From Butyrivibrio sp. (GTDB taxonomy: Bacteria > Bacillota > Clostridia > Lachnospirales > Lachnospiraceae): a DNA stretch of 38,567 bases. The stretch spans positions 1 through 38,567 of the forward strand of contig SVFZ01000091.1 in NCBI GenBank assembly GCA_015056585.1, written 5' to 3'. The first letter of the stretch is position 1. Each line of letters opens with the position of its first letter. The notes beneath the pieces were generated by a model. It worked only from the letters and a program-made list of their open reading frames with translations. It ran no database searches and had not been told where the DNA came from. Shown here one piece after another: positions 14,370 through 23,840 of the stretch. Made by a program: the position numbers and the translations under genes.

Positions 14370-16106
14370 ATGATCAGTAATCCGATATTAAAGGGCTTTC
14401 ATCCGGATCCATCAATTATAAGGGTCGGACTGGACTACTACATTGCGACATCTACTTTTGAATGGTGGCCGGGTGTCAGACTGCATCATTCAAGAGATTT
14501 AAAAAACTGGGAGCTGATAGAGTATCCGTTAAACAGGATAAGTCAGCTTGATCTAAGAGGTGTCGGCCCTTCTCAGGGTATATGGGCGCCATGCCTTACA
14601 TATGAAAACGGGGTATTTTATCTTGTATACACGATTGTCCGTTCATTTTACTGCAACATGTACGATACGGAAAATTACCTTGTTACGGCAACAGACATAC
14701 ACGGCCCATGGAGTGAACCGGTGGCACTTAACAACTTTGGATTTGATCCGTCTCTTTTTCATGATTCCGACGGCAGAAAGTTTATGGTTTCAATGGTTAC
14801 TGACCACAGAGTGCCTAAAAAGTATGCAGGCAGGATCATTCTTCAGGAGTATGATCCGATAAAAAAATGTATGACGGGCGAGGCAAAAGATATTTTCACC
14901 GCATCGGATATTTTTCTGGAAGGGCCTCATATTTTTAAAAGAAATAATTGGTACTACCTGTTTTGTGCAGATACCGGAACCGGGGAGCTTCACGGGCAGT
15001 CAGTTTTAAGGTCGAGAAGTGTATTTGGACCTTACGAAATGAAAAAAGATAAGCCGGAAAGATGGGAAAAAGGCGATGCCTATTCAATTATGACATCGCG
15101 GCATTTTCCGGATATCTTGCTTCAAAAGTCAGGTCATGGTGACATGGTAGAGACACCGGATGGAGACTGGTACATGGTTCATCTGTGCGGAAGGCCATGT
15201 GATAAAAGAAATCCGGACACAGCGGCTCGATTTAAAAATTCAAGAAGGTACATGCTGGGCCGCGAGACAGCCCTGCAGAGAATTGTATGGAAGGATGACT
15301 GGCCTTATCTTTACAGCGAGGTGGATAAAAAAATCACATCAATTCCACAGGATGAGATTTCAGAACCTGCTATGGGGAAAAGAACTTATGAAAACGAAAA
15401 AGAACTTCCGGCAGAAAAAAGCAAATTAAATAAAGATGAACTAAATAAAGATGTCTTCAATAAAGATGACCTTAGAAAAGATGATTTTGACAGCGAGATT
15501 CTAAATCCCGATTATCAGTCGCTGAGAGTTCCAATGGATGAGAAATATCTTTCGCTTACTGAAAGGACGGGATATCTAAGGCTCTATGGAAGAAGCGGGC
15601 TTTCATCACAGTTTTCCCAAAGTCTGATTGCCAGAAGGATGACCTCTTATCATATGGAGATATCTACCGCCCTTGAATATGAGCCAAAGTTTTTTAAGCA
15701 GATGGCAGGACTGATTTTTATGTATGACACGGAGAACTATTTGTACCTCCATGTGACAAGGGATGAGGACATCGGCAAGTGCATAACGCTTCTTAAATAT
15801 GAGAATAAAAAGGCGGAATACTTAAGCGAATACATTCCTGTAAAAGAGAATGTGCCCGTTAAGATGAGACTGCATATAAACGGAGCGGAAGTAAGATTTG
15901 AATACGGTGCAGGTAACGAATGCCAGAAGAATGCGAAGATGGAGCAGATTGGGCCTATGGTTGATGCAAGCTTTTTATCCGACGAAGCCTGTGACCAGGG
16001 GTGGTTTACAGGGGCTATGCTGGGGATATGCACTCAGGATCTTACAGGATCAGGCTTAAATGCAGATTTCGATTATTTTGAAGTAAAAGATTTGGATAAG
16101 AAATAA
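14370..16106 (+). CDS. GH43 beta-xylosidase with C-terminal beta-sandwich (GH43_11-like)
   Basis: This 578-residue glycosidase has an N-terminal five-bladed propeller, about 1-330. It starts NPILKGFHPDPSIIRV and has the expected GH43 residues: base Asp13, pKa-modulating Asp126 in FGFDPSLF and acid Glu184 in FLEGPHIFK. Spacing matches characterised XynB/SXA beta-xylosidases. A C-terminal beta-sandwich (about 380-578; LTERTGYLRLYG to FDYFEV) is also typical. There is no signal peptide, so it would cleave imported xylo-oligosaccharides, with possible arabinofuranosidase side activity. Between the domains is an unusual repeated linker (about 350-375) with NKDELNKDVFNKDDLRKDDF. GAGGA precedes the ATG. 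The GH88 gene starts 22 bases downstream, so the two form an operon. Confidence 0.92.
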   Translation: MISNPILKGFHPDPSIIRVGLDYYIATSTFEWWPGVRLHHSRDLKNWELIEYPLNRISQLDLRGVGPSQGIWAPCLTYENGVFYLVYTIVRSFYCNMYDTENYLVTATDIHGPWSEPVALNNFGFDPSLFHDSDGRKFMVSMVTDHRVPKKYAGRIILQEYDPIKKCMTGEAKDIFTASDIFLEGPHIFKRNNWYYLFCADTGTGELHGQSVLRSRSVFGPYEMKKDKPERWEKGDAYSIMTSRHFPDILLQKSGHGDMVETPDGDWYMVHLCGRPCDKRNPDTAARFKNSRRYMLGRETALQRIVWKDDWPYLYSEVDKKITSIPQDEISEPAMGKRTYENEKELPAEKSKLNKDELNKDVFNKDDLRKDDFDSEILNPDYQSLRVPMDEKYLSLTERTGYLRLYGRSGLSSQFSQSLIARRMTSYHMEISTALEYEPKFFKQMAGLIFMYDTENYLYLHVTRDEDIGKCITLLKYENKKAEYLSEYIPVKENVPVKMRLHINGAEVRFEYGAGNECQKNAKMEQIGPMVDASFLSDEACDQGWFTGAMLGICTQDLTGSGLNADFDYFEVKDLDKK

Positions 16107-16128
16107 AACATTTACGAGGGAAATCAGT

Positions 16129-17286
16129 ATGAATGAAAAGTACAGCACTTGGGCAAAAAATGAGCTAGAAAAGGTAAAAGAAAAGATAGAATGGGTCTCT
16201 GAAAACAATAAATATAAGCTTCCGTATACCACAGACGAAAATGGAATCTTTGATAACAGGGCGGATTCCAAAAAAGAATTCAGAATAGATGATGGGCCTA
16301 ACTGGTGGACAAACGGATTCTGGGCAGGAATATTGTGGCTGATATATCAGGATACAAAAGCCTCTAAATACTGCGACTATGCGAGAATTCAGGAAAAAAT
16401 GCTGATGCCTGTTTTTGACATGTACTACGGCCTTCATCACGATGTGGGATTTATGTTTGTTCCGAGTGCTGTGGCTGATTACAGATTGACCGGGAATGAG
16501 GAATCAAGAAAAACAGCGCTTCACGCAGCAAGTCTTTTGGCAGGAAGGTTCAATGCAAAAGGAAATTACATAAGGGCATGGAATGATTTTGACGATAGCG
16601 ATACAAGAGGATGGGCCATCATAGACTGCATGTTTAATATATCGCTTTTATTCTGGGCCGGAAAAGAGACAAATGACCCTCGATTTACCCATATAGCAAA
16701 AGCACATGCCACAACTGTTATGAATGCATTTATACGTGAAAACGGTTCGGTTTGTCATATTGTGGAATTTGATCCGGAAACAGGAAAAAGAATTAAAAGC
16801 TATGGCGGTCAGGGATATGCACACGGCAGTTCCTGGACAAGAGGACAGGGCTGGGGGCTTTACGGATTTGTAAATGCCTACATGAATTCCTATGACGGGG
16901 CTTACTTAAAAACAGCTGAGAAAATAGCTGATTTCTGCGTATCAAAAATAGATGACAGCGGGATCATACCTATAGACTTTGACCAGCCTAAGGAGCCTGC
17001 CTATGAAGATTCCTGCGGAGCCTGCATCATGGCGGGAGGTCTCATTGAACTGTCCTGGCAGACAGAAGATGCAAATAAAAAAGCTGTCTACCTTGAAACC
17101 GCATATAAGATCATCAAAGCTATTGCAGAAAACAGAGCTGATTATAGCAGAAACTGCGAAGCAATCGTTCAGAACTGTTCAGCATCCTATTACAATAAAA
17201 TACACCATGAGACCATGGTGTATGCAGACTATTTTTATATTGAAGCATTGTATAAGCTTGCAGGTTCGGAATTTAAGATGTGGTGA
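16129..17286 (+). CDS. GH88 unsaturated glucuronyl hydrolase
   Basis: This 385-residue (alpha/alpha)6-barrel enzyme is of family GH88. Catalytic aspartates can be read as Asp105 in HHDVGFMF and Asp166 in AIIDCMFNISLLFWAG; their 61-residue spacing equals that of Asp88/Asp149 in the Bacillus enzyme. The motif GQGYAHGSSWTRGQGWGLYG is also family-specific. It removes 4,5-unsaturated uronic acid from the non-reducing end of lyase-produced oligosaccharides, in the cytoplasm since no signal peptide is present. Its neighbours suggest plant polysaccharide fragments rather than host glycosaminoglycans, but the substrate is unproven. GAGGG precedes the ATG. It converges with the AraC gene, leaving two bases between stops. 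Confidence 0.9.
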   Translation: MNEKYSTWAKNELEKVKEKIEWVSENNKYKLPYTTDENGIFDNRADSKKEFRIDDGPNWWTNGFWAGILWLIYQDTKASKYCDYARIQEKMLMPVFDMYYGLHHDVGFMFVPSAVADYRLTGNEESRKTALHAASLLAGRFNAKGNYIRAWNDFDDSDTRGWAIIDCMFNISLLFWAGKETNDPRFTHIAKAHATTVMNAFIRENGSVCHIVEFDPETGKRIKSYGGQGYAHGSSWTRGQGWGLYGFVNAYMNSYDGAYLKTAEKIADFCVSKIDDSGIIPIDFDQPKEPAYEDSCGACIMAGGLIELSWQTEDANKKAVYLETAYKIIKAIAENRADYSRNCEAIVQNCSASYYNKIHHETMVYADYFYIEALYKLAGSEFKMW

Positions 17287-17288
17287 GG

Positions 17289-18074
17289 TTAACTCCGGTT
17301 TCTGTTTCTGTAATCTGTGGGAGTATAGCCTATAAATTTTTTGAACTGACGCATAAAATGAAGTTCGTTTTCATAGCCACATATGTCAGCCACCTCCTTA
17401 ATGCTGAGGTCGGTGGTTGTCAGATAGTGTCGGGCAGAGCGCAATCGCGCAGAAATAATGTCTTTTTGGCAAGAGGTCTCGAAAAAATCCTTGTACAAGT
17501 GTTGAAAATGTGAAACGCTCATAAATAGTCCATCAGCCAGTTTACTGATAGACCAGTCGTTTGCGGGCGAATTATAGATGGCGGTTCTTATCTGTGAAAA
17601 TTCCAGATAGAACTTGGGAGCCCGCTCTGTCTGCACTGATGAAAACTGCTCTTTCACTGATAACAAAAACAGGTGCATGTAGTGGTCCACTAATAAATCA
17701 GCGTATTCCGAATTTTTGTGAAATGATCTGGACATCAGTTCAACTAAAGTGGTAAGACTTCTGAAATCATAGGGATAGAGCGGCCTGCATAAAGGTATGG
17801 ACAGTTTTTCAAAAAACTCAGCATCTCCGCTGCCCAGACTAAAATGAATCCAGTCATCATTGTAGCCGATTTTCTCTCTGCCGTATTTGATCGGTGACTT
17901 TGGCGGATAGATTATGAGCATATTAGGCTGAGTTTCTATCTCTTCTCCGTCAATAACAAACCGGGCGTCTGTCTTTACCAAAAGAGCCAGGTATTCATCG
18001 GATGTCAGATTGTATGAGATATTGCAGGGCTTTTTGTGATTGGAATCGTAACCGCAGGTTGAAACAGATATCAT
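17289..18074 (-). CDS. AraC-family regulator of the glycan locus
   Basis: This 261-residue regulator has an N-terminal cupin-like sensing domain (about 1-150) and a C-terminal double HTH (about 160-258). The first HTH is WSISKLADGLFMSVSHFQHL. The second is LSIKEVADICGYENELHFMR, ending in the FKKFIGYTPTDYR signature. A GGAGA site precedes the ATG at 18074. It is divergent from the permease at 18187 and convergent with GH88, so it most likely activates these transport and glycosidase genes in response to an imported sugar. Confidence 0.92.
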   Translation of the reverse strand: MISVSTCGYDSNHKKPCNISYNLTSDEYLALLVKTDARFVIDGEEIETQPNMLIIYPPKSPIKYGREKIGYNDDWIHFSLGSGDAEFFEKLSIPLCRPLYPYDFRSLTTLVELMSRSFHKNSEYADLLVDHYMHLFLLSVKEQFSSVQTERAPKFYLEFSQIRTAIYNSPANDWSISKLADGLFMSVSHFQHLYKDFFETSCQKDIISARLRSARHYLTTTDLSIKEVADICGYENELHFMRQFKKFIGYTPTDYRNRNRS

Positions 18075-18186
18075 TTCACGTCTCCAAAAATTGCATAATA
18101 AGTCAGTTAATAACCATATTAGAACATAGTTTTTTACATGTCAAAAATATTAAACTGTTAAAGGAAAAAGCAACAAGGGGGTTACG

Positions 18187-19107
18187 ATGGACAGGGTAAA
18201 AAATATCTTTAGAGAATTGCATAAAAATAAAGTTCTATATCTCATGATGGTGCCCACTATAATTTGGGTGACGATTTTCTGCTATGTACCGATGTACGGA
18301 GTGCTGATAGCATTCAAAGACTTCAGCTATAAAAAGGGAATCATGAACAGCCCGGTTGTGGGGCTTAAGAACTTTGAATTTCTTTTTAACTATAAGGGCG
18401 TCGGCAGGATTTTTTTTAACACAATCTTTCTAAATGTACTCTTTATCGCGACCGGAACGATTCTGTCAATATTTTTCGCTTTGATTTTTGCAGAGATAAA
18501 AAACAAAGTTTACAGCAGAGTGGTTCAGACAATCGCTATTTTCCCGCATTTTGTTTCATGGACTGTTGTGGCGATGTTCCTGGGAGGAATCATCGGAGGA
18601 AGCGGCAGACTTACATACTGGATTGTCGAGCATGGAGGCGGAGATCCGCAGTTTTACAATAATGCTCTATGGTGGCCTCTGATTCTTGCAATTTTAAAGA
18701 TCTGGCAGGGCGTAGGATACGGCACAATTGTCTATGTTGCTGTGATAACAGGACTGGATAAAGAAATTTATGAGGCGGCAAAAGTTGATGGCGCCAGCAG
18801 ACTACAGATAATTTTAAAGATCACACTTCCGCAGCTTAAAGTTACTGCCATAATGCTCACTCTAATGAGTATAGGCAAGATCTTCAACGGCGATTTTGGA
18901 ATGATTTACGCCATAGTAGGCGAGAATTCCCAGCTCTATTCCACAACCGATGTCATAGATACTTTTGTGTACAGGGCATTGCGCGAACTTAATAACCTTG
19001 GTATGAGCACAGCTACAAGTTTCTTCCAATCCATTGTGGGGCTGGTTATGGTGTTTGTTACAAATGCCATCACAAAGAAAATTGAGCCTGATGCGGCGAT
19101 TTTCTAA
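18187..19107 (+). CDS. ABC sugar permease 1 (LplB-type)
   Basis: This 306-residue inner-membrane permease of the CUT1 carbohydrate transporters has six predicted membrane segments. It starts with the characteristic LMMVPTIIWVTIFCYVPMYG. The ATPase-contact EAA loop reads EIYEAAKVDGASRLQIILKI. It pairs with the permease at 19118. No ATPase gene is present; such systems usually share an MsmK-type ATPase encoded elsewhere. The 112-bp gap to the divergent AraC gene must hold both promoters. An AAGGGGG site precedes the ATG. Confidence 0.93.
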   Translation: MDRVKNIFRELHKNKVLYLMMVPTIIWVTIFCYVPMYGVLIAFKDFSYKKGIMNSPVVGLKNFEFLFNYKGVGRIFFNTIFLNVLFIATGTILSIFFALIFAEIKNKVYSRVVQTIAIFPHFVSWTVVAMFLGGIIGGSGRLTYWIVEHGGGDPQFYNNALWWPLILAILKIWQGVGYGTIVYVAVITGLDKEIYEAAKVDGASRLQIILKITLPQLKVTAIMLTLMSIGKIFNGDFGMIYAIVGENSQLYSTTDVIDTFVYRALRELNNLGMSTATSFFQSIVGLVMVFVTNAITKKIEPDAAIF

Positions 19108-19117
19108 GGAGGTACTT

Positions 19118-20014
19118 ATGAGTCAGGAAACAGTAAAAAAGAAAATGTCCGGAGATGTTGTTTTCGATATTGTGGTGGGAGTGATTGCTGCTGTCTTTTG
19201 CATCTTTTGTCTTTATCCCTTTGCAATTATCATCGGAAGCAGCTTCGAGACGGAAAAGAACTTTGGGCTTCACGGCTTTTCAATTATTCCGTATGAATTC
19301 ACGACAAAAGCATACGGTATGGTCTTGGGAGATTCACAGATTTTTAAGGCATATGCGGTGACTATAGGAACGACTGTATTCGGAACATTGCTGTCCATGC
19401 TGCTTACTGTAACTATGGCGTATCCGCTGTCGCTAAAAAAGGTCAAATACCGCAACATCGTTACATTTTACGTTTACTTCACAATGCTGTTCGGAGGCGG
19501 GCTGGTGCCAACTTATCTTTTGATCAGCAAGACATTAAACATGAAAAATACGCCAATGGTGCTGGTTTTGCCGGTGGCATTTGTGGCCTGGAATATGTTC
19601 CTGATGAGAAACTTTTTTGCATCACTTCCATCGGAACTTGCAGAATCTGCCTATATTGACGGGGCAAATGATGTGCAGATCCTTACAAAGATAATTCTTC
19701 CGGTTTCAGTTCCGGGAATAGCGACAATCAGCCTGTTCTATGCGCTGAATTATTGGAATCAGTGGTTTAATGCGATGCTGTATATAGAGAAGCCCGATTA
19801 TTATCCCCTGCAGTATTTGCTGATGCGAATGCTGCGAAGTGTTGATTCAATGCGAGAGATGGCAAGAAGTACAGGCATTTCAATGGGGGACATTCCACAG
19901 AATTCACTTCGTATGGCTACTACTGTCGTGGCGATTGGGCCTGTTGTTTTACTTTATCCGTTTGCACAAAAGTATTTTACAAGCGGACTGACAGTGGGAG
20001 CAATCAAAGGATAA
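19118..20014 (+). CDS. ABC sugar permease 2 (YtcP-type)
   Basis: This 298-residue partner permease has a first membrane segment at about residues 15-37 (VGVIAAVFCIFCLYPFAIII), an EAA loop LAESAYIDGANDVQILTKII and the C-terminal signature FAQKYFTSGLTVGAIKG shared by LplC/YtcP proteins. AAGGAGG lies 6-7 bases before the ATG at 19118, ten bases after the first permease gene's stop. Earlier in-frame starts overlap that gene and are rejected. It works with the binding protein at 20079 to import an oligosaccharide. Confidence 0.93.
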   Translation: MSQETVKKKMSGDVVFDIVVGVIAAVFCIFCLYPFAIIIGSSFETEKNFGLHGFSIIPYEFTTKAYGMVLGDSQIFKAYAVTIGTTVFGTLLSMLLTVTMAYPLSLKKVKYRNIVTFYVYFTMLFGGGLVPTYLLISKTLNMKNTPMVLVLPVAFVAWNMFLMRNFFASLPSELAESAYIDGANDVQILTKIILPVSVPGIATISLFYALNYWNQWFNAMLYIEKPDYYPLQYLLMRMLRSVDSMREMARSTGISMGDIPQNSLRMATTVVAIGPVVLLYPFAQKYFTSGLTVGAIKG

Positions 20015-20078
20015 CCTTAGAACCGGTAAATCTTCCGTTTGGATCCGGCGGATGATTATATAACGTTAGGAGGGTACT

Positions 20079-21770
20079 ATGAAAAAAAGAAAAACAAACT
20101 TATCAAAAAGAATAGCTGCTGCAGTTTTAGCTGGTGCTATGGGTATGGGGCTCATGGCGTGTGGAAGTGCAGAAAGCAGCGTGGCGACAGCCAATGACAC
20201 TGTGCAGGATAAAACCGGCACACAGGAAGCAGAGAGCAGTTCAGTGGCATCTCCGATAACAGAGGATGTTACGATCAACATTCGTATCATGAATGAAGTA
20301 AAAAATGCGGATAAGGTAATCGCAAAATATGAAGAGATGGTAGCAGATGACCCGGTGATGAGCAAAATTCATCCGAATATTGAGTACGTTATCGGTGCGG
20401 ATTACAAGGACAAGCTGAACATGGCTTTATCCGCGCAGGAAGACATTGACCTGATGTTCTGCGGATCATGGTTTGGTCTTACCAAGTTCATTCAGGAAGG
20501 GGATTTTGCAGACCTGACCGGATATTTTAACAATGACGAGTTCCCGGGGCTTAAGAAAGCATTTTCGGGACAGTTCCTGGATGCTATGACATCCTATGTT
20601 CGTCAGGAAGATGGCACTTATACAAAGGGCATATTCGGTATAAATATGGCCACTTCCTATGAAGACAGCCGTGGTTTTATGTACCGTGAGGATCTGCGTA
20701 AAAAGTATGGCTGCGATGAGATCACGGATCGCGACAGTCTTATGGCCTTTGTAAAAACTGTCTGCGAAAATGAACCTGATATGATAGGCGTTAATCTCTG
20801 GAATTTCTTTTATCTTGACAGCCCTGTATATACAGGTAAGCACGACAATGTCTTTAGCCAGGACTCCACTGAAGTGTTCGGCGATCAGACCAGAATATAT
20901 GTGGGACTTAGTGAGGATCAGAAAACAGTTTTGAATGTGGTGGTTGCGGGAGATAGCGAAGAAGAATTTGCCAAGATGCCGGAGGGATACCAGTACGATT
21001 TCATCACCGAGTATGCTATAAAGCGTACAGAGTGGAATCCATATCTGAACCCCAGTCGCGGAGAGACAACTCCTGTAGAAAAGCCTGCAGCTATTTCCTA
21101 CAGTGCGCTTAGTGAGTTTGAAAACAGATCAAAAGAGGCTATGGAGAATGTTCCCGGCTCTGAGTGGAGATTCTACGTTATTGATGATGCACAGCGCAAC
21201 AAAGAAGAGGGCGCAGTTATCTGCGATATAGCAACCAACAACTGGCTGGTGGTGCCTGAGTGGTCAGACAAGCAGCTCGCAACAATGTATTTCCTTGACT
21301 GGATGTTTGGATCACAGGAGGCTCATGACCTTTTCCAGTACGGAATAGTAGGCGAAGACTGGGAAGCAATCGGAGATGACGGCATGAAAAATACTGACAT
21401 ATCTGATGAAGAAAAGTATGTAATGCCGGGATACTCTTTTACATGGAATCCAAATTATGTAAGATATAGTGAGATGGTATTAAATAATCCGGAGCTTAAG
21501 GCTGATTTCGATTATGCATATTCGGAATCAACATACAAGCTTAGTCCGTTGGCAGGATTCTCATTCGATGCTTCAAATGTTGAAACCGAGGTGGCCAATA
21601 TATCTGCCCTGTCAAATGAGCTTCGCCTGAATATTTCTTTATACGAGGCGGATGAAGCAGCAGAAAAATTGCAGACCTGGCATGCGGACGCGGAAGAAGC
21701 CGGTTTGGAAAATGTTCGAAAGGAACTCATTACTCAGCTTCAGCAGTTTTTGGATGCAAAAAACCAGTAA
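20079..21770 (+). CDS. Oligosaccharide-binding lipoprotein (LplA-type)
   Basis: This 563-residue extracellular solute-binding protein is of the CUT1 type. A basic N-terminus and hydrophobic stretch lead to the lipobox GLMACGS, with Cys28 as the lipid anchor, followed by a Ser/Thr/Glu-rich linker. The mature domain has typical LplA-like segments such as DKLNMALSAQEDIDLMFCGS and a C-terminal helix region. An AGGAGGG site precedes the ATG, 64 bases after the permease stop. Ligand identity is not evident; the adjacent glycosidases point to xylan or galactan oligosaccharides. Confidence 0.92.
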   Translation: MKKRKTNLSKRIAAAVLAGAMGMGLMACGSAESSVATANDTVQDKTGTQEAESSSVASPITEDVTINIRIMNEVKNADKVIAKYEEMVADDPVMSKIHPNIEYVIGADYKDKLNMALSAQEDIDLMFCGSWFGLTKFIQEGDFADLTGYFNNDEFPGLKKAFSGQFLDAMTSYVRQEDGTYTKGIFGINMATSYEDSRGFMYREDLRKKYGCDEITDRDSLMAFVKTVCENEPDMIGVNLWNFFYLDSPVYTGKHDNVFSQDSTEVFGDQTRIYVGLSEDQKTVLNVVVAGDSEEEFAKMPEGYQYDFITEYAIKRTEWNPYLNPSRGETTPVEKPAAISYSALSEFENRSKEAMENVPGSEWRFYVIDDAQRNKEEGAVICDIATNNWLVVPEWSDKQLATMYFLDWMFGSQEAHDLFQYGIVGEDWEAIGDDGMKNTDISDEEKYVMPGYSFTWNPNYVRYSEMVLNNPELKADFDYAYSESTYKLSPLAGFSFDASNVETEVANISALSNELRLNISLYEADEAAEKLQTWHADAEEAGLENVRKELITQLQQFLDAKNQ

Positions 21771-21782
21771 TGAGATAAGGAA

Positions 21783-22709
21783 ATGGAAAACAATAAGAAC
21801 TATCTGGCAAACGGTGAAATCTGGAGAGATACAGACGGCAATGTAATTCATGCTCATGGCGGTCATATACTCTTTTGGCGGGGAGTTTACTATTGGTACG
21901 GCGAAAACCGCACCGGTAACAGATATGTGAGTGTGTATGCGTCAAAAGATCTGATGAACTGGGAATTTAGAAGAGATGTTATCACTACCGTGACAAAAAC
22001 TCAGGAACACCGGATAAAAACAGACCGGGCGCTTGTGACAGCAGATGGAAAGAAAATCAACATCGAAAGGCCAAAGGTTGTCTACAATAAAAAGATCCAA
22101 AAATTCGTGATGTGGATGCATGTTGAAAATGGCGTGGATTACAGTCTGGCTGCCTGCGGAATTGCGGTTTCGGATACACCTGACGGAGATTTTATCTACC
22201 TTGGGGCATTTAATCCCTTTGGCTACATGTCAAGAGACTGCACTCTCTTTGTGGATGAAGACGATACAGCATATTTCATTTCGGCATCAAGAGATAATGC
22301 AGATCTTCATATGTACAGGCTTACGGACGACTATCTCAATGTGGATAAATTGGTTAATAAACTGTGGCAGGGTGAGTACAGAGAAGCCCCTGCAGTGGTA
22401 AAAAGAGAAGGTATTTATTATATGTTTAGTTCATACTGCACCGGCTGGGCTCCAAACCAGTGCAAGTATGCAACTGCCACAGGAATGGAGAATTCATGGT
22501 CCGTGCTTAATAAGATCGGAGATGAAACCACGTACCGGACACAGCCGGCCTTTATCCTCACTGTTGCTGACACAGGAAGCACTTATTATTTCTCTGACAG
22601 ATGGAACGGGCAGAATTATGATGATTCCAGGTATGTAGTACTTCCGCTGACATTTGACAGTAACCAAAATCCTATGATTGAATATCTGGATCAGGTAACA
22701 ATCCGTTAG
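21783..22709 (+). CDS. GH43 enzyme resembling exo-beta-1,3-galactanase (GH43_24-like)
   Basis: This 308-residue single-domain propeller starts with IWRDTDGNVIHAHGGHIL and YYWYGEN, features of the GH43_24 group rather than of xylosidases. The three catalytic positions described for the fungal Pc1,3Gal43A (Glu102, Glu208, Gln263) have matching residues: Glu95 in INIERPKVVY, Glu201 in YREAPAVV and Gln254 in YRTQPAFIL, with spacings of 106 and 53. The usual GH43 catalytic Asp base is absent, as in that group. It would release galactose from beta-1,3-galactan, as in arabinogalactan. There is no signal peptide, so it acts on imported fragments. The gene starts 12 bases after the binding protein and is followed by a terminator. 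Confidence 0.8.
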   Translation: MENNKNYLANGEIWRDTDGNVIHAHGGHILFWRGVYYWYGENRTGNRYVSVYASKDLMNWEFRRDVITTVTKTQEHRIKTDRALVTADGKKINIERPKVVYNKKIQKFVMWMHVENGVDYSLAACGIAVSDTPDGDFIYLGAFNPFGYMSRDCTLFVDEDDTAYFISASRDNADLHMYRLTDDYLNVDKLVNKLWQGEYREAPAVVKREGIYYMFSSYCTGWAPNQCKYATATGMENSWSVLNKIGDETTYRTQPAFILTVADTGSTYYFSDRWNGQNYDDSRYVVLPLTFDSNQNPMIEYLDQVTIR

Positions 22710-22735
22710 TTTTGAAAAATACGTTTTTATGTAAA

Positions 22736-22766
22736 ATGGTGCAGGTTTTTTCCTGCATCATTTTTT
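22736..22766 (+). terminator. Intrinsic terminator of the transporter operon
   Basis: ATGGTGCAGG (22736-22745) pairs with CCTGCATCAT (22752-22761), with one wobble and a T-rich 6-base loop, followed by T residues to 22766. It ends the operon starting at 18187. Confidence 0.85.
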
Positions 22767-22882
22767 GTATCTGTAGGTCAAAAAAGTCCAATATACAAAG
22801 CGACAAGGGTATTGTATACTGATTTTCAAGAGTTATGCGTGTGGAAAAATGTAACAGGGGTAGACATTTTAAAGGAGGCACT

Positions 22883-23782
22883 ATGGGACAATACGAAAGA
22901 ATTTCAGATGCTAACGTTATAACAGAGAAGTATATGGACTCACTCTTGATTGAATCAAGATATATTGATTCTGTGAAAGCGGACACTGCCATAGAGTTTT
23001 TTGGAGAACAGTTTTCAATGCCTGTTATGACGCCTGCCTTTTCTCATCTGGGAAATTTTGGCGGACGAGAAAAGAACGGACTTGAGGAATATTCAGAAGC
23101 TGCCCGGGATCTCAATATCCTTAATTTCTGCGGTATGATGGAGAACGATCAGTTTAAAAAGCTGGTGGATACCGGAGCAAAGACTGTCAGGATTGTAAAA
23201 CCATATGCCGATAACGGCAAGGTAAAAGATCAGATGCAGTATGCGGAGTCTGTGGGCGCTTTCGGAATAGGAATGGATATAGATCACATTTTTGGAAACG
23301 ACGGATATGATGTGGTTGTAGGCGAAGAGATGAGCTTCCAGACTACAGACATGCTTCGTTCCTATGTTGAGCTGACGAAACTGCCGTTTGTTGTCAAAGG
23401 AGTGCTCAGTGTAAGTGATGCTGTAAAGTGCGCTGAGATCGGGGCAAAGGCAATAATCGTAAGTCACCATCACGGCCGCATACCATACGCTGTTCCGCCT
23501 ATGATGGTCCTTCCTGAGATAAAAGATGCACTTGAGGGAAAAGACGTTAAGATCATAGTTGACTGTGGAATCGCAACCGGAGCAGACGTGTTCAAGGCTC
23601 TGGCTCTTGGTGCAGATGCGGCAGCTGTGGGAAGATCAATGATGCCATCTCTTGAAAGCGAAGGAGTGGAAGGCGTAAAGAAATTCATACAGGGCGTAGG
23701 TAATGAACTTAGGTACATTATGAGTTGTACAGGTTTTGAGACTGTTGCGGACATAGACAGCTCGGTACTTTACGAGATTTGA
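22883..23782 (+). CDS. FMN-dependent 2-hydroxy-acid oxidase/dehydrogenase-like protein
   Basis: This 299-residue TIM-barrel flavoprotein is related to lactate oxidase and L-lactate dehydrogenase. FMN-site elements include MPVMTPAFSHLG near the N-terminus, the strand LPFVVKGVLSVSDAVKCAE with a conserved Lys, VSHHHGRIPYAVPPM in place of the usual SNHGGRQLD, and IIVDCGIATGADVFKALALG for phosphate binding. It is shorter than classical members (350-400 residues), and the altered HHHGR motif makes the substrate uncertain. AAGGAGG precedes ATG 22883, better than the upstream in-frame start. It may be transcribed with the flavoprotein gene at 23841. Confidence 0.82.
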   Translation: MGQYERISDANVITEKYMDSLLIESRYIDSVKADTAIEFFGEQFSMPVMTPAFSHLGNFGGREKNGLEEYSEAARDLNILNFCGMMENDQFKKLVDTGAKTVRIVKPYADNGKVKDQMQYAESVGAFGIGMDIDHIFGNDGYDVVVGEEMSFQTTDMLRSYVELTKLPFVVKGVLSVSDAVKCAEIGAKAIIVSHHHGRIPYAVPPMMVLPEIKDALEGKDVKIIVDCGIATGADVFKALALGADAAAVGRSMMPSLESEGVEGVKKFIQGVGNELRYIMSCTGFETVADIDSSVLYEI

Positions 23783-23840
23783 TAAGTAAGATGGCGTATC
23801 TGAAGGAACTATTATAGAAAAAATCAAACGGAGGTTTCAA

